DNA of 26,929 bases from UBA5972 sp964480735. GTDB taxonomy: Bacteria > Pseudomonadota > Alphaproteobacteria > Rhodobacterales > Rhodobacteraceae. Where the stretch lies: the NCBI GenBank assembly GCA_964480735.1, contig CAYZQS010000033.1, positions 1 to 26,929 on the forward strand. Direction: 5' to 3'. Under the pieces are notes generated by a model. The model had not been told where the DNA came from, did not search any database, and saw nothing but the letters and a program-made list of their open reading frames with translations. This document shows positions 8,101 to 14,851 of the stretch, piece after piece; position 1 is the stretch's first letter; each line of letters opens with the position of its first letter. Position numbers and translations under genes: made by a program.

Positions 8101-10594
8101 CGGGCGCCAGGGTTTTGCGGATCGTCCGCTCAACCGGGCGGCCGGAACCTTCGGACATCCTGATCAGCGCCAGCATCTGCAGGGGCCGCGAGGTTTCCTG
8201 CACCTCCGGCAAATTCATGGGAAACCGCGCTTTGCCGTCCTGATCCGTCACCACGCCTTGCGCTAAAAACGCATATTGAATGCCAAACAGCGCATCGTGC
8301 TGTCCGAACTTATAACCGGGATAGGCCTCATAACCGTCTGCCAGCGTTACCCGCACCTCGCCCTCGATATCCAGCCCGGCGCCCGGTGCGCCATAAAGAT
8401 AACGCGCGTCCACATTCATAATCGGCACGTCGGTCACCCGAACCGGTCCGTCCTGCAACGCCAGATCAAATTCAATCCGGTCCGGCGTGAAATCCTCCAC
8501 CAAAAAGCTTTTGCGGCTCAGCGCTGCCGCGTCCACATCGGCGTGCACGCGAATATTCCACGTGCCCCGCTGTGCCCCGTTTGGCAGATGCACGGCAAAA
8601 ACCCGGCCGCCCGCGCCTTGATCATCAAGCAACTCACGCGTGAATTCCACGCCGTCAGGGCGTGTTACGATTGCCGTTAAGGGTAAAGAGCCCAAGGCCT
8701 CTGCCTTGTGATCCCGCGCCAAAGCTGTGGCAAAGACAGTTTCGCCAACCCGGTAAGCACCGCGATCAGTGGTCAGGTAAACGTCAATCGGTGGCGGGGA
8801 TACCCGCCCTTCCACACCCCGGTCAGAAAGGTCAAATTCCGCCTCTTTCAGGTTGAGAAATGCAAAATCGTCGCTGTCGGCCACAGTCAAAAGCGCAGGC
8901 GCTGACCCGCCCGTGCCACGGGTCAGACCCACAGCAAATTGTGCATATCCCGCAGCATCGGTGACAGCCTCGCCCAAAACGGTGTTGTTGGTGGCCAGCA
9001 GTTGCACGACCGCACCAGCCTTGGACTCTGCCGAATTCAGCGAACGCACAAACACATGCAGGCCGTCTCCGCCACTGGTGGTGACAAGGCCAAGATCGGT
9101 AACGATAAACCACTGGGCGGCGGCCTGACTGTCGTAGACATCCGCGCCGGGCACCCGGGCACGCATGACATATACGCCCGGTTCAAAACGTGAAATCGCC
9201 TGACCAACCGGCAGGGCGGTGGTTACTTCCCGGTTCACGTCCATTTCAACAATGCCCGCGCCGCTCCAGACCTCCTGGCCAATTACGTTTTGCAAATCTT
9301 CCTCGTCCCATACAGACAGGGGCCGCGCGAAAATCCCGTTCTGAATCGAGCGAAGCAGATTGCGGTCGCCAACCCGGTGAATTTTCAGATCAACCTCCGT
9401 CAGGTTGACCGTCACAATCGGAATATTCGCCGCTTCACCGCGCGGCAAAACGTAGGCCCGCCCAACGAACCTTGCCGAGGGGTCGCGGTCGCGCACATAA
9501 ACGTTCAGGTCAACCGATTTGCTTAGCACCTCGCCGCTGTCTGCAGGCAGTCCTGCCCTAAGGGTCAGGCGATACCGCTGGCCGTGCTTTACACCGTCAA
9601 TACACAGTTGCGTGCCACTGGCCTCTACAACCAGCCCACTTTCAGGCAATCGCACAAAGTCGGCGTAATCCACGCCTGCCTTGACCAGCCCTTCAGAAAA
9701 GATCGCGCATATCCGGGGAGCAGCGGAATTATTGTCTACCTTATGTTCGGTCACCCGAAACCCGTATAACGAAATCGCCCGCGCAAGCGCGTCTTCGGTT
9801 TCAAACCTTGGGCTGATCGACTGCGCCAGCCGCAATGCAGAAATCGTCGCCCGCCCCTGCCCGCGCAGTTCCAGCCCTTTTGCCAGCGTGTTTAGCGCCG
9901 TCACCTGAACGCCGGGATTTGTTCCGCGCAGATAGCTGTTGATCGCAGCAGAGGTTGAAATTCTTTGCAATTGCCGCTTGTTGTTGGACTCGCCCGGTTT
10001 CACCTTCAGCGCCAGCGCCGCCATTTCCGCCCAACCGTCAGCCGCGTCGGTGATGTTCAGCGCCGCCCCCATAAACCGCATGGCGTTGTCAAAATTGCCA
10101 CTGGCCCGCGCGTTGTTTGACGCCTCAACCAGCTGATCCGCTGTCCACTGGTTGGTTATATAGGCCCGCGCCAGCCCTTCGGCCTGTTCCTTTGCCTCGT
10201 TCATAAAAAACGACGGCACAAAACTTAAGTGCTGCACGCGCTCTTTTTCAAGCGCCAGAATGACAAGATCGGTTTCAAAAACCGTGGCTGATGCGGCGCC
10301 TTCAAACGGTTGTCGTTCACCCGCTTCTGATTTTGGGAAACAGGCGTTGGCATTAAAGTTGAACGTGAAGGCACGGCAATTGCTGTCGGCCAGACAAATC
10401 CGCTGGCAAGAGCCAAAATCCGTGTCAAAGACCGGCTGCAGATCAAACCCCGGAAAATCGGTGTTTTGGATGATCGCCGTCCGTCTTTTGGGGATCACGT
10501 TGTCCTGGGCGAGCGTCTCTCCTGAAAGTCCCGATAAAAACGACGCGGCAACCAATGCGGGAACGGCGCTGCGAAAAAAGGCGGAAAGTGCCAT
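5105..10594 (-). CDS. Bacterial alpha-2-macroglobulin with PAN domain and thioester
   Basis: A large (1829-residue) exported protein of the bacterial alpha-2-macroglobulin family, thought to trap proteases that attack the periplasm. The start at 10594 has GGAG 8 bases upstream and gives a signal peptide (MALSAFFRSAVPALVAASFL... ending near ETLAQ, ~residue 30); in-frame starts further upstream spoil it. Residues ~41-110 form a PAN/Apple-like module with four cysteines (C63, C67, C73, C85). A long series of macroglobulin-type beta domains follows. The thioester motif CTEQ is intact at C1381-Q1384 in DRYPYGCTEQITSKALPL, followed by an alpha/alpha toroid-like helical region. There is no lipobox cysteine, unlike E. 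coli YfhM, which is a lipoprotein. It is coupled to pbpC, a known partnership for this family that links protease defence to cell-wall repair. Confidence 0.93.
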   Translation of the reverse strand: MALSAFFRSAVPALVAASFLSGLSGETLAQDNVIPKRRTAIIQNTDFPGFDLQPVFDTDFGSCQRICLADSNCRAFTFNFNANACFPKSEAGERQPFEGAASATVFETDLVILALEKERVQHLSFVPSFFMNEAKEQAEGLARAYITNQWTADQLVEASNNARASGNFDNAMRFMGAALNITDAADGWAEMAALALKVKPGESNNKRQLQRISTSAAINSYLRGTNPGVQVTALNTLAKGLELRGQGRATISALRLAQSISPRFETEDALARAISLYGFRVTEHKVDNNSAAPRICAIFSEGLVKAGVDYADFVRLPESGLVVEASGTQLCIDGVKHGQRYRLTLRAGLPADSGEVLSKSVDLNVYVRDRDPSARFVGRAYVLPRGEAANIPIVTVNLTEVDLKIHRVGDRNLLRSIQNGIFARPLSVWDEEDLQNVIGQEVWSGAGIVEMDVNREVTTALPVGQAISRFEPGVYVMRARVPGADVYDSQAAAQWFIVTDLGLVTTSGGDGLHVFVRSLNSAESKAGAVVQLLATNNTVLGEAVTDAAGYAQFAVGLTRGTGGSAPALLTVADSDDFAFLNLKEAEFDLSDRGVEGRVSPPPIDVYLTTDRGAYRVGETVFATALARDHKAEALGSLPLTAIVTRPDGVEFTRELLDDQGAGGRVFAVHLPNGAQRGTWNIRVHADVDAAALSRKSFLVEDFTPDRIEFDLALQDGPVRVTDVPIMNVDARYLYGAPGAGLDIEGEVRVTLADGYEAYPGYKFGQHDALFGIQYAFLAQGVVTDQDGKARFPMNLPEVQETSRPLQMLALIRMSEGSGRPVERTIRKTLAPGSATIGIKPLFDGVVDEGGLARFEALAVGPDLEQLHMQKVQWTLNRVRTRYQWYEVYGNWNYEPVTTRERVANGEVTLGVDGAVQIEAPVDWGRYELKLENLDGKYTAASQVFYAGWYAPADSGNTPDTLEIGLDKPTYQIGDVAQLRLVPRYGGKALVQVVSNRLIAMKTVDVVEGENLIELNVTEDWGAGAYVTASVIRPMNVAAGRNPARSLGLNWAFVDPGKHRLSVEFLTPDEVAPRGPMLAELQVDGVTEGESVYATIAAVDVGILNLTRFKAPDPDGHYFGQRKLGVAMRDVYGRLIDGTQGALGQIRSGGDGPLAERLQSPPPTEDLVSFFAGPVVADASGRVVAKFDMPEFNGTVRLMAVVWSETGVGQASKDVLVRDPVVMTASLPRFLAPFDESRMLLELAHTKGPAGKVKLDVSATGGLFLDTKSLPRSVNLAAGDRVSLQLPITAPASGTPEITVVLTTPDGQVLTKSLQLPVRLNDPEVARTTRLELADGEVFTFDDNVFAGLLPGSGHATLSVGPIARFDAPGLLSALDRYPYGCTEQITSKALPLLYFDQVATTMGLGGRHSVQERVEQAIAEVLTNQSSSGSFGLWHPDSGDLWLDSYVADFLSRAQERGYAVPKQAFRLAIDNLRNRINYAGDFENAGEDIAYALMVLAREGAANIGDLRYYADTLGDQFATPLAMAQLGAALASYGDQARADAMFRKAGARLDRNANRQESNLWRVDYGTDLRDAAAVLTLAVEAGTEVIDQRELARLITPGQTVNRARSTQENMWSLLAANALIEDTPADAFTVNGTPAGGPLVRVLDAQTGAGQALEIRNQSGKAATTILTTYGVPTEPEPAGGNGYFIDRLYFTMDGAPVSPENIQLNDRLVVVLKITPHGRSEARLMINDPLPAGLEIDNPNLLKSGDVAALDWLQLGTETEFTEFRSERFLAAVDWFDTKPFQLAYVVRAISPGRFHHPAASVEDMYRPEYRARTAAGQVEIAQ

Positions 10595-10664
10595 GAAACG
10601 ACTCCAAATATGAAATATCTTTACGGTTATGCTGGCACAGATCACCCCGCAAATGCAAATTTTT

Positions 10665-10694
10665 CACTGGAAACAAACGGGCGGTTTATCGCCC
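10665..10694 (-). terminator. Probable intrinsic terminator of the carbonic anhydrase gene
   Basis: On the minus strand, right after the carbonic anhydrase stop (the stop's last base is shared), GGGCG-ATAAAC-CGCCC forms a 5-bp GC stem followed by GTTTGTTTCC. The stem is short and the T-run interrupted, so it is moderate at best. It would separate this gene from the alpha-2-macroglobulin gene downstream. Confidence 0.45.
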
Positions 10695-11341
10695 TATATG
10701 GCAACAAATTTCTGGCTTCCGCTTTCGTAATATTCCAGACCACCGGTGCCAATATCATTCCAAAGGCCGTGCAGCGTCAGGGTTTCCGCATCTACCGCTT
10801 CCTTAATAAATGGAAATGTCATCAGGTTGCGCAGGGAAATAAGCACGCCTTCATGCTCCAGCTCACGAATTTGCGATGGCACGTCCGGCAGGTCTTTTAC
10901 CCGCTCATATCCCGGCTTTAAAATATCCATCCAGCGCCCGACAAAGCTGTATTCCTGCTCTTCCTCCGAGGGTAATGTACACAGCCGGTGGCATTCATTC
11001 ACCCCGCCACAATTTGAATGCCCCATAACGATAATATGCGCCACATTCAGGGCGGTCACACCATATTCTATCGCGGCCGAGGTGCCGTGGTGATCGCCGT
11101 CAGGGGCAAAAGGCGGCACCAGATTGGCAATATTGCGGTGAATGAAAAACTCTCCGGTTTCCGCCCCAAATATTGACGTCACGTGCACCCTGCTGTCACA
11201 GCACGAAATCACCATCGCACGGGGATGTTGGCCCTCGTTGGCCAGTCGCTTGAACCAGGCCTTGTTCTCTGAATATTGTGTGGCCTTCCAGCCGTGATAG
11301 CGGGTCACCAAATAAGACGGCAGCGGGATGGTTGATGGCAT
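10694..11341 (-). CDS. Beta-class carbonic anhydrase
   Basis: Zinc enzyme interconverting CO2 and bicarbonate in the cytoplasm. The 215-residue length is typical. Zinc ligands are visible: Cys47 in VISCCDSRV, with the Asp49-Arg51 dyad next to it, then His108 and Cys111 in MGHSNCGGV. EFFIHRNIANLVPP (64-77) and the HHGTSAAIEYGVTAL block (84-98) are also family-typical. The ATG at 11339-11341 has only a weak Shine-Dalgarno sequence (GGA about 11 bases upstream). It is divergent from the unknown gene at 11494 and followed by a likely terminator, so it is probably monocistronic. Confidence 0.95.
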   Translation of the reverse strand: MPSTIPLPSYLVTRYHGWKATQYSENKAWFKRLANEGQHPRAMVISCCDSRVHVTSIFGAETGEFFIHRNIANLVPPFAPDGDHHGTSAAIEYGVTALNVAHIIVMGHSNCGGVNECHRLCTLPSEEEQEYSFVGRWMDILKPGYERVKDLPDVPSQIRELEHEGVLISLRNLMTFPFIKEAVDAETLTLHGLWNDIGTGGLEYYESGSQKFVAI

Positions 11342-11393
11342 ACAGGCAATTCCAATTTTTTTGCACCTTAGTGATAATTTATTGCAATTGCGA

Positions 11394-11419
11394 GCCGGAT
11401 TTTAGGTTCAATATCCGGC
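11394..11419. repeat. 7-bp inverted repeat in the divergent carbonic anhydrase/11494 intergenic space
   Basis: GCCGGAT (11394-11400) and ATCCGGC (11413-11419) are exact inverted copies 12 bases apart. There is no T-run, so it is not a terminator. It may be an operator or a leader hairpin of the gene at 11494; no regulator can be assigned. Confidence 0.4.
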
Positions 11420-11493
11420 GCGATAACCTCTCGTTCAGGATCGTGACTGTACGGTTTGATTCTGGCGTGTGGGAGACGCGGGAATGGGACACG

Positions 11494-11874
11494 ATGGGAC
11501 AAATTTCACAACTTCAGTTGACAGAAACCGTTTGGATTCAACCCGATTCCGTTCGGGTATTGCAGAAAAACCTGGGGCTTACAGGTTCACAGGACGTTAT
11601 TGAACGGGCCGTATTTGAAATTTCGGAACGGCTGGTCAATCTGGAACTGGCGCTTGATGATCTGGAATTTCCAACGGTTCGCAAAATCGCCAAAAGCCTG
11701 ATCGGCGTCAGCGCCCAAATCGGGTTGCAATTGTTCTCGCAAGTTTGCGCTGATGTGGTGATTTGTGCGGACCGGGACGATCTCACTGCGCTGGTCGCGG
11801 TCAGCAAACGGCTGTTGCGTATCAGCGATGCGTCGTTGTTTGCCGCGATCGACCTGCCTGATCCCAACCCTTGA
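11494..11874 (+). CDS. Uncharacterised helical protein, faintly Hpt-like
   Basis: A 126-residue soluble protein with no signal peptide or membrane segment. I do not recognise the family with certainty. It reads as nearly all helix: residues ~30-55 (SQDVIERAVFEISERLVNLE), ~62-87, ~95-112. The stretch FPTVRKIAKSLIGVSAQIGL followed by LFSQVCADVVIC has the rhythm of a histidine phosphotransfer (Hpt) domain, but the phospho-accepting His position is not His. Any relation would therefore be to a non-phosphorylated member, and this is only a guess. The ATG at 11494 is preceded by GGGA copies; a GTG at 11467 in frame is the alternative. It lies 56 bases before the M17 aminopeptidase on the same strand and may be cotranscribed with it. 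Confidence 0.7.
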   Translation: MGQISQLQLTETVWIQPDSVRVLQKNLGLTGSQDVIERAVFEISERLVNLELALDDLEFPTVRKIAKSLIGVSAQIGLQLFSQVCADVVICADRDDLTALVAVSKRLLRISDASLFAAIDLPDPNP

Positions 11875-11930
11875 CCACCGCATCAAACCTTGCGCAAATT
11901 GGGCCAGTCGATCCGTGAACAGAGGCCGCC

Positions 11931-13319
11931 ATGCCCGCAAGTTTTGCCCGCCCGTCCAGCAATTCCACCCCCTTGATTGTGCTGGCGCGTGATGACCTTG
12001 ACACATGGAAGGGCGGCCAGTCCAAGCGGGTGGCAAATTGGGTGAACGCCAGCGGTTTTTCGGCGGCTTTGGGGGCTGTGCTGGTGATCCCAAAAACCTC
12101 TGGTGGGATTAAACAGGTATTGGTTGGCTGGGGCCGCGCGACGGATCGAAAGCGGGGGCGGTTTCATATGGCATCCGCCGCCAAAAAACTGCCCAAGGGC
12201 AAGTACCATATTGAAAGCGGTCTGAATGATGCGGAACTGGAAGAGGCAGCACTTGGTTGGCTGTTGTCGGAATATAATTTTGATCGTTATAAATCAAAAT
12301 CCACCGGCAAGGCGCGGCTTGTCGCGCCCCCTTCGGTCAGCGCTGCCGATACAGAGGCGATTGCTGCCGGGGAATTCCTGACCCGCGATTTAATCAACAC
12401 CCCAACCAGTGATATGGGGCCAAATCAGCTGGAGACCGCGTTTTTGGCCCTTGGCAACCAGTTTAACGCCAAGACCAGCGTGATTGTCGGCGAGGAGCTG
12501 TTAAACCGGAACTTACCCATGATTCACGCTGTGGGGCGGGCATCGGATCAACAGCCGCGTCTGCTGGATTTGCGGTGGGGAAAGGCGTCAGATCCAACCG
12601 TTACGCTGGTGGGCAAGGGCGTCTGTTTTGACACCGGTGGTCTGAACATCAAACCCGGATCATCAATGGGGCTGATGAAAAAGGATATGGGCGGTGCCGC
12701 CAATGTAATGGGACTGGCGAACATTATTATGTCGCTGAAGTTGGGGGTAAACCTGCGCGTGTTGGTTCCGGCGGTCGAAAATTCGATCTCAGCAGGGGCG
12801 TTTCGGCCCCAGGATATATTGAAATCGCGCAAAGGTTTGACCGTTGAAATCAACAACACAGACGCCGAGGGGCGCTTGGTTCTGGCCGACGCTCTGGCGT
12901 TGGCGGATGAGGAAAAGCCGGATTTGCTGGTCTCGATGGCCACACTGACCGGCGCTGCCCGCGTGGCGCTGGGCCCGGATGTGTCACCTTTTTATACGGA
13001 CGGCGATGATCTGGCAGCGGCACTTTCAGACGCCGGAAGGTCAGCCAACGATCCGGTGTGGCGTATGCCGTTATGGGAAGCTTATGAAAGCATGATCGAA
13101 CCGTCCATCGCCGATCTTGACAATGCGCCCAGCGGTGGTTTTGCCGGGTCAATTACCGCCGCGCTGTTTCTTCGAAGATTTGTAGAGCACGCGCATCAGT
13201 TTGTGCATTTTGACATTTACGGCTGGACGCCCAGCGCCAAACCGTCACGTCCAAAAGGCGGGGCGTTTCAGGGCGGGCGGGCCCTGCTGTCGGTCATTAT
13301 GAACCACGCAGCCAAATGA
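11931..13319 (+). CDS. M17 leucyl aminopeptidase family protein
   Basis: Cytoplasmic two-metal aminopeptidase that removes N-terminal residues from peptides. At 462 residues it is slightly shorter than E. coli PepA. The C-terminal catalytic domain is intact and its residue spacing matches PepA exactly: metal ligands Lys229, Asp234, Asp252, Asp311 and Glu313, catalytic Lys241 and Arg315. They sit in LVGKGVCFDTGGLNIKPGSS, MKKDMGGAANVMG and NNTDAEGRLVLADAL. The N-terminal macrodomain-like region is divergent, as in the PepB-like members common in alphaproteobacteria. AGAGG lies just upstream of the ATG. The stop overlaps the NlpC/P60 start (ATGA), coupling translation. The pairing with a peptidoglycan-type endopeptidase suggests a role in digesting wall-derived or other short peptides, which is inference. 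Confidence 0.93.
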   Translation: MPASFARPSSNSTPLIVLARDDLDTWKGGQSKRVANWVNASGFSAALGAVLVIPKTSGGIKQVLVGWGRATDRKRGRFHMASAAKKLPKGKYHIESGLNDAELEEAALGWLLSEYNFDRYKSKSTGKARLVAPPSVSAADTEAIAAGEFLTRDLINTPTSDMGPNQLETAFLALGNQFNAKTSVIVGEELLNRNLPMIHAVGRASDQQPRLLDLRWGKASDPTVTLVGKGVCFDTGGLNIKPGSSMGLMKKDMGGAANVMGLANIIMSLKLGVNLRVLVPAVENSISAGAFRPQDILKSRKGLTVEINNTDAEGRLVLADALALADEEKPDLLVSMATLTGAARVALGPDVSPFYTDGDDLAAALSDAGRSANDPVWRMPLWEAYESMIEPSIADLDNAPSGGFAGSITAALFLRRFVEHAHQFVHFDIYGWTPSAKPSRPKGGAFQGGRALLSVIMNHAAK

Positions 13320-14008
13320 TGCACCCGCGCCTGATCCCGGGCAACGCCAGTGTCGCGCTGGCAGGATATGAAAACGTGATAAAGTCTGACCGTTATGTCC
13401 AGGGAACGGTCCGGCAGGTTGCCATACCGGTATGTGATTTGCTGCGTGAACCAGACGGCGCGCTGGACCGGCAATTGTTATACGGTGCGGTTTTTGAAGT
13501 AATAGAGGAAAAGGCCGGTTTTGGTTTTGGCCGCAGCCTGCAAGACGGCTATGTCGGCTATGTCAACGCGAACCACCTGCGCCCGCACCAAACCGCAACC
13601 CACAGTATCAGCGCGCGCTCATCGCATATTTATCCTCAGCCAGACATTAAAACCATTCCAACCCTCTGCCTGCCATTTGGCGCGTTGGTCGGGGTTAAAA
13701 GCATCGACGGTGATTTTGTGGAATTGAATTCCGGCGATTTCATGCCTGCCCAACATTTGCAGGCCATCGCTGAAACNNNNNNNNNNNNNNNNNNNNNNNN
13801 NNNNNNNNNNNNNNNNNNNNNNNNNNNNNNNNNNNNNNNNNNNNNNNNNNNNNNNNNNNNNNNNNNNNNNNNNNNNATGACAGATGCCAAAACCCTGTTA
13901 CACGCCAACGCTTTTCATATGGCCGTGGCGCAGGAACCGCTGGAAACAGCCAAAAATCGCATAAAAAGTAGCGGGGGCGGCAAAATCACCGCGATCAAGC
14001 GGCTGTAA
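13316..14008 (+). CDS. NlpC/P60-family peptidase, interrupted by an assembly gap
   Basis: Both ends of the gene are visible but the middle is N. Residues 1-153 hold two SH3-like segments: YVQGTVRQVAIPVCDLLREP...GYVGYVNANHLRP and ARSSHIYPQPDIKT...FVELNSGDFMPAQHL. These match the N-terminus of the NlpC/P60 proteins coded next to M17 aminopeptidases in this group. After the gap, LLHANAFHMAVAQEPLETA and the terminal ITAIKRL match the C-terminus of the same proteins. The catalytic core (Cys in a DCSG-type motif and its His) must lie in the gap and is not seen. The frame happens to stay open across 100 N, but a real insert of roughly 250-300 bases is more likely, so the true coordinates and length are unknown. 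The start overlaps the aminopeptidase stop by 4 bases; a second ATG follows at once. Confidence 0.8.
   Translation: MMHPRLIPGNASVALAGYENVIKSDRYVQGTVRQVAIPVCDLLREPDGALDRQLLYGAVFEVIEEKAGFGFGRSLQDGYVGYVNANHLRPHQTATHSISARSSHIYPQPDIKTIPTLCLPFGALVGVKSIDGDFVELNSGDFMPAQHLQAIAEXXXXXXXXXXXXXXXXXXXXXXXXXXXXXXXXXXMTDAKTLLHANAFHMAVAQEPLETAKNRIKSSGGGKITAIKRL
13777..13876. other. Assembly gap of exactly 100 N
   Basis: A run of exactly 100 undetermined bases. A round 100 is the usual placeholder for a gap of unknown length, so distances across it should not be trusted. Confidence 0.97.
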
Positions 14009-14356
14009 TCAACTGACCAGCCGGATCAGCTTTTTCTCCAGCACCCGGACAACCGTTTTCAGATCATTGCCACGCTTCAAAATACTGCCGTCCATCGCGA
14101 CAACCGCATATTGCCCCTGTCGCCGCGCCAGCTTTGGGCGCTTTTCAATCCGGTACAGCGGGTTTTCGCCGCTGCGCCTGAAAATTGAAAACACCGCCAC
14201 TTCGGAAAGGTGCGAAATCCCATAGTCCCGCCAGTCGCCCGCTACAACCATCCGCCCGTAAACAGACAGAATCACCGCAAGTTCTGTACGGTGAAAGGAA
14301 ACGGGGTACGGTATAGATTGGCGATTCAGAAAACTGGAGGGTGTTTCGTCGTTCAT
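14009..14356 (-). CDS. DUF2794 domain protein
   Basis: A small conserved alphaproteobacterial protein of unknown function. The 115 residues include VSFHRTELAVILSVYGRMV, GDWRDYGISHL, AVFSIFRRSGENPLYRIEKR and RRQGQYAVVAMDG, all hallmarks of DUF2794, ending in ILKRGNDLKTVVRVLEKKL. There is no signal peptide or membrane segment. I chose the ATG at 14354-14356, but it lacks a good Shine-Dalgarno sequence; an in-frame TTG at 14384-14386 has AGGG 5 bases upstream and would add 10 residues. The gene abuts the NlpC/P60 stop on the opposite strand (convergent, no spacer) and is divergent from the small-RNA candidate. Confidence 0.88.
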   Translation of the reverse strand: MNDETPSSFLNRQSIPYPVSFHRTELAVILSVYGRMVVAGDWRDYGISHLSEVAVFSIFRRSGENPLYRIEKRPKLARRQGQYAVVAMDGSILKRGNDLKTVVRVLEKKLIRLVS

Positions 14357-14401
14357 AACCGCAGTCTGACCCCGAAACTGATCCAAATCAACCCTGACGC
14401 C

Positions 14402-14431
14402 TTGGAAAGACCAATATCTGCCCCATATTAT
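14402..14431 (+). promoter_or_regulatory. Candidate sigma-70 promoter for the small RNA
   Basis: TTGGAA (14402-14407, 4 of 6 to TTGACA) and TATTAT (14426-14431, 5 of 6 to TATAAT) are separated by 18 bases. Transcription would start near 14438. Matches of this quality occur by chance, but the position fits the downstream hairpin and terminator. Confidence 0.4.
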
Positions 14432-14437
14432 GCCGCG

Positions 14438-14578
14438 ATTCGCCCCTAGAACGATTCCTGTAGCGAGCGAAGGCTCACCCCGGTGTCGTGGTTTTCAGCC
14501 CCCACCCAGATCTGCGGCACCGGGGCTACATGCAATAGTGGACCAAGACCTAACCCCCGAGCGATCGGGGGTTTTTTT
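14438..14578 (+). ncRNA. Candidate small RNA with a 14-bp hairpin and intrinsic terminator
   Basis: About 140 bases from a plausible start to a strong terminator, with no credible reading frame. TGTAG (14459-14463) pairs with CTACA (14526-14530) to enclose the main hairpin. That hairpin pairs 14478-14491 with 14512-14525 in 14 consecutive pairs, three of them G-U. It exposes the 20-base loop ttttcagcccccacccagat. A small GAGC-GAAG-GCTC hairpin may lie on the 5' side. A single-stranded linker (about 14531-14551) leads to the terminator at 14552. The same loop recurs on a different stem at 14724-14772. The C-rich loop could pair with a G-rich site such as a Shine-Dalgarno sequence, which would suit a trans-acting regulator. 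It is not SRP RNA (no GGTCAGG...GGAAGCAGCC core). I do not recognise the family. Confidence 0.5.
14552..14578 (+). terminator. Strong intrinsic terminator
   Basis: AACCCCCGA (14552-14560) pairs perfectly with TCGGGGGTT (14565-14573) around a GCGA (GNRA-type) tetraloop, followed by a run of seven T (14572-14578). On the minus strand there is no T-run, so it acts on plus-strand transcripts. The nearest plus-strand gene upstream, NlpC/P60, is 540 bases away with a convergent gene between, so the terminator needs a closer transcript: the small-RNA candidate. Confidence 0.9.
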
Positions 14579-14851
14579 GGCATTGCGTCACAATGGGAAA
14601 CAATAACCCCCCCTGAAAATTATTGTTGAAAAATCAAGCAATTATGCCGCGAAATGGCCTTGGTGTTTCCAAATCTCCGCCCATTTTGACCGCCATAACG
14701 GTCTTGTAGCTGGATATAGCTTCCCTCGGCGCCGCGTTTTATCAGCCCCCACCCAGATGCGCGGCGTCGAGGAATTTCTCCCAAAATCACCAGTTGGAAA
14801 TGATGCCGCAAGGGTCTAGCCTTTGGCGGTCATATCAATGTGGGGCAACAC
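14579..14851. other. Intergenic leader region of ggt
   Basis: No gene seen. It holds an AT stem AACAATAA (14599-14606) / TTATTGTT (14620-14627) around a loop starting with seven C, and the loop-sharing hairpin at 14724-14772 described separately. A minus-strand open frame of 63 codons across 14620-14811 has no family motif and is explained by the hairpin's composition. Confidence 0.5.
14724..14772. repeat. Second hairpin carrying the same 17-base loop as the small-RNA candidate
   Basis: 14724-14736 pairs with 14760-14772 in 13 consecutive pairs (one G-U) around a 23-base loop, ttttatcagcccccacccagatg in two parts. The loop shares TCAGCCCCCACCCAGAT (14742-14758) exactly with 14495-14511, and TGTAGC occurs shortly before both hairpins (14459 and 14705). 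The stems differ in sequence but both stay paired. It lies 79 bases before the ggt start, so on the plus strand it would be in the ggt leader. Confidence 0.7.

Noticed and set aside
7421..8266. Long plus-strand open frame of 281 codons
   Set aside because: It lies antisense within the alpha-2-macroglobulin gene, has no family motif, and its Pro/Arg/His-rich composition is what a GC-rich antisense frame gives.
11382..11393. TTGCAATTGCGA, similar to the core of the hmgA palindrome, near the carbonic anhydrase start
   Set aside because: Only 11 of 16 positions match and symmetry is lost beyond the 8-base GCAATTGC core; not enough for a second operator.
14438..14578. SRP RNA, 6S RNA or tmRNA as identity of the small-RNA candidate
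   Set aside because: The SRP core sequence is absent, the length and single-hairpin layout do not fit 6S, and there is no tRNA-like end.
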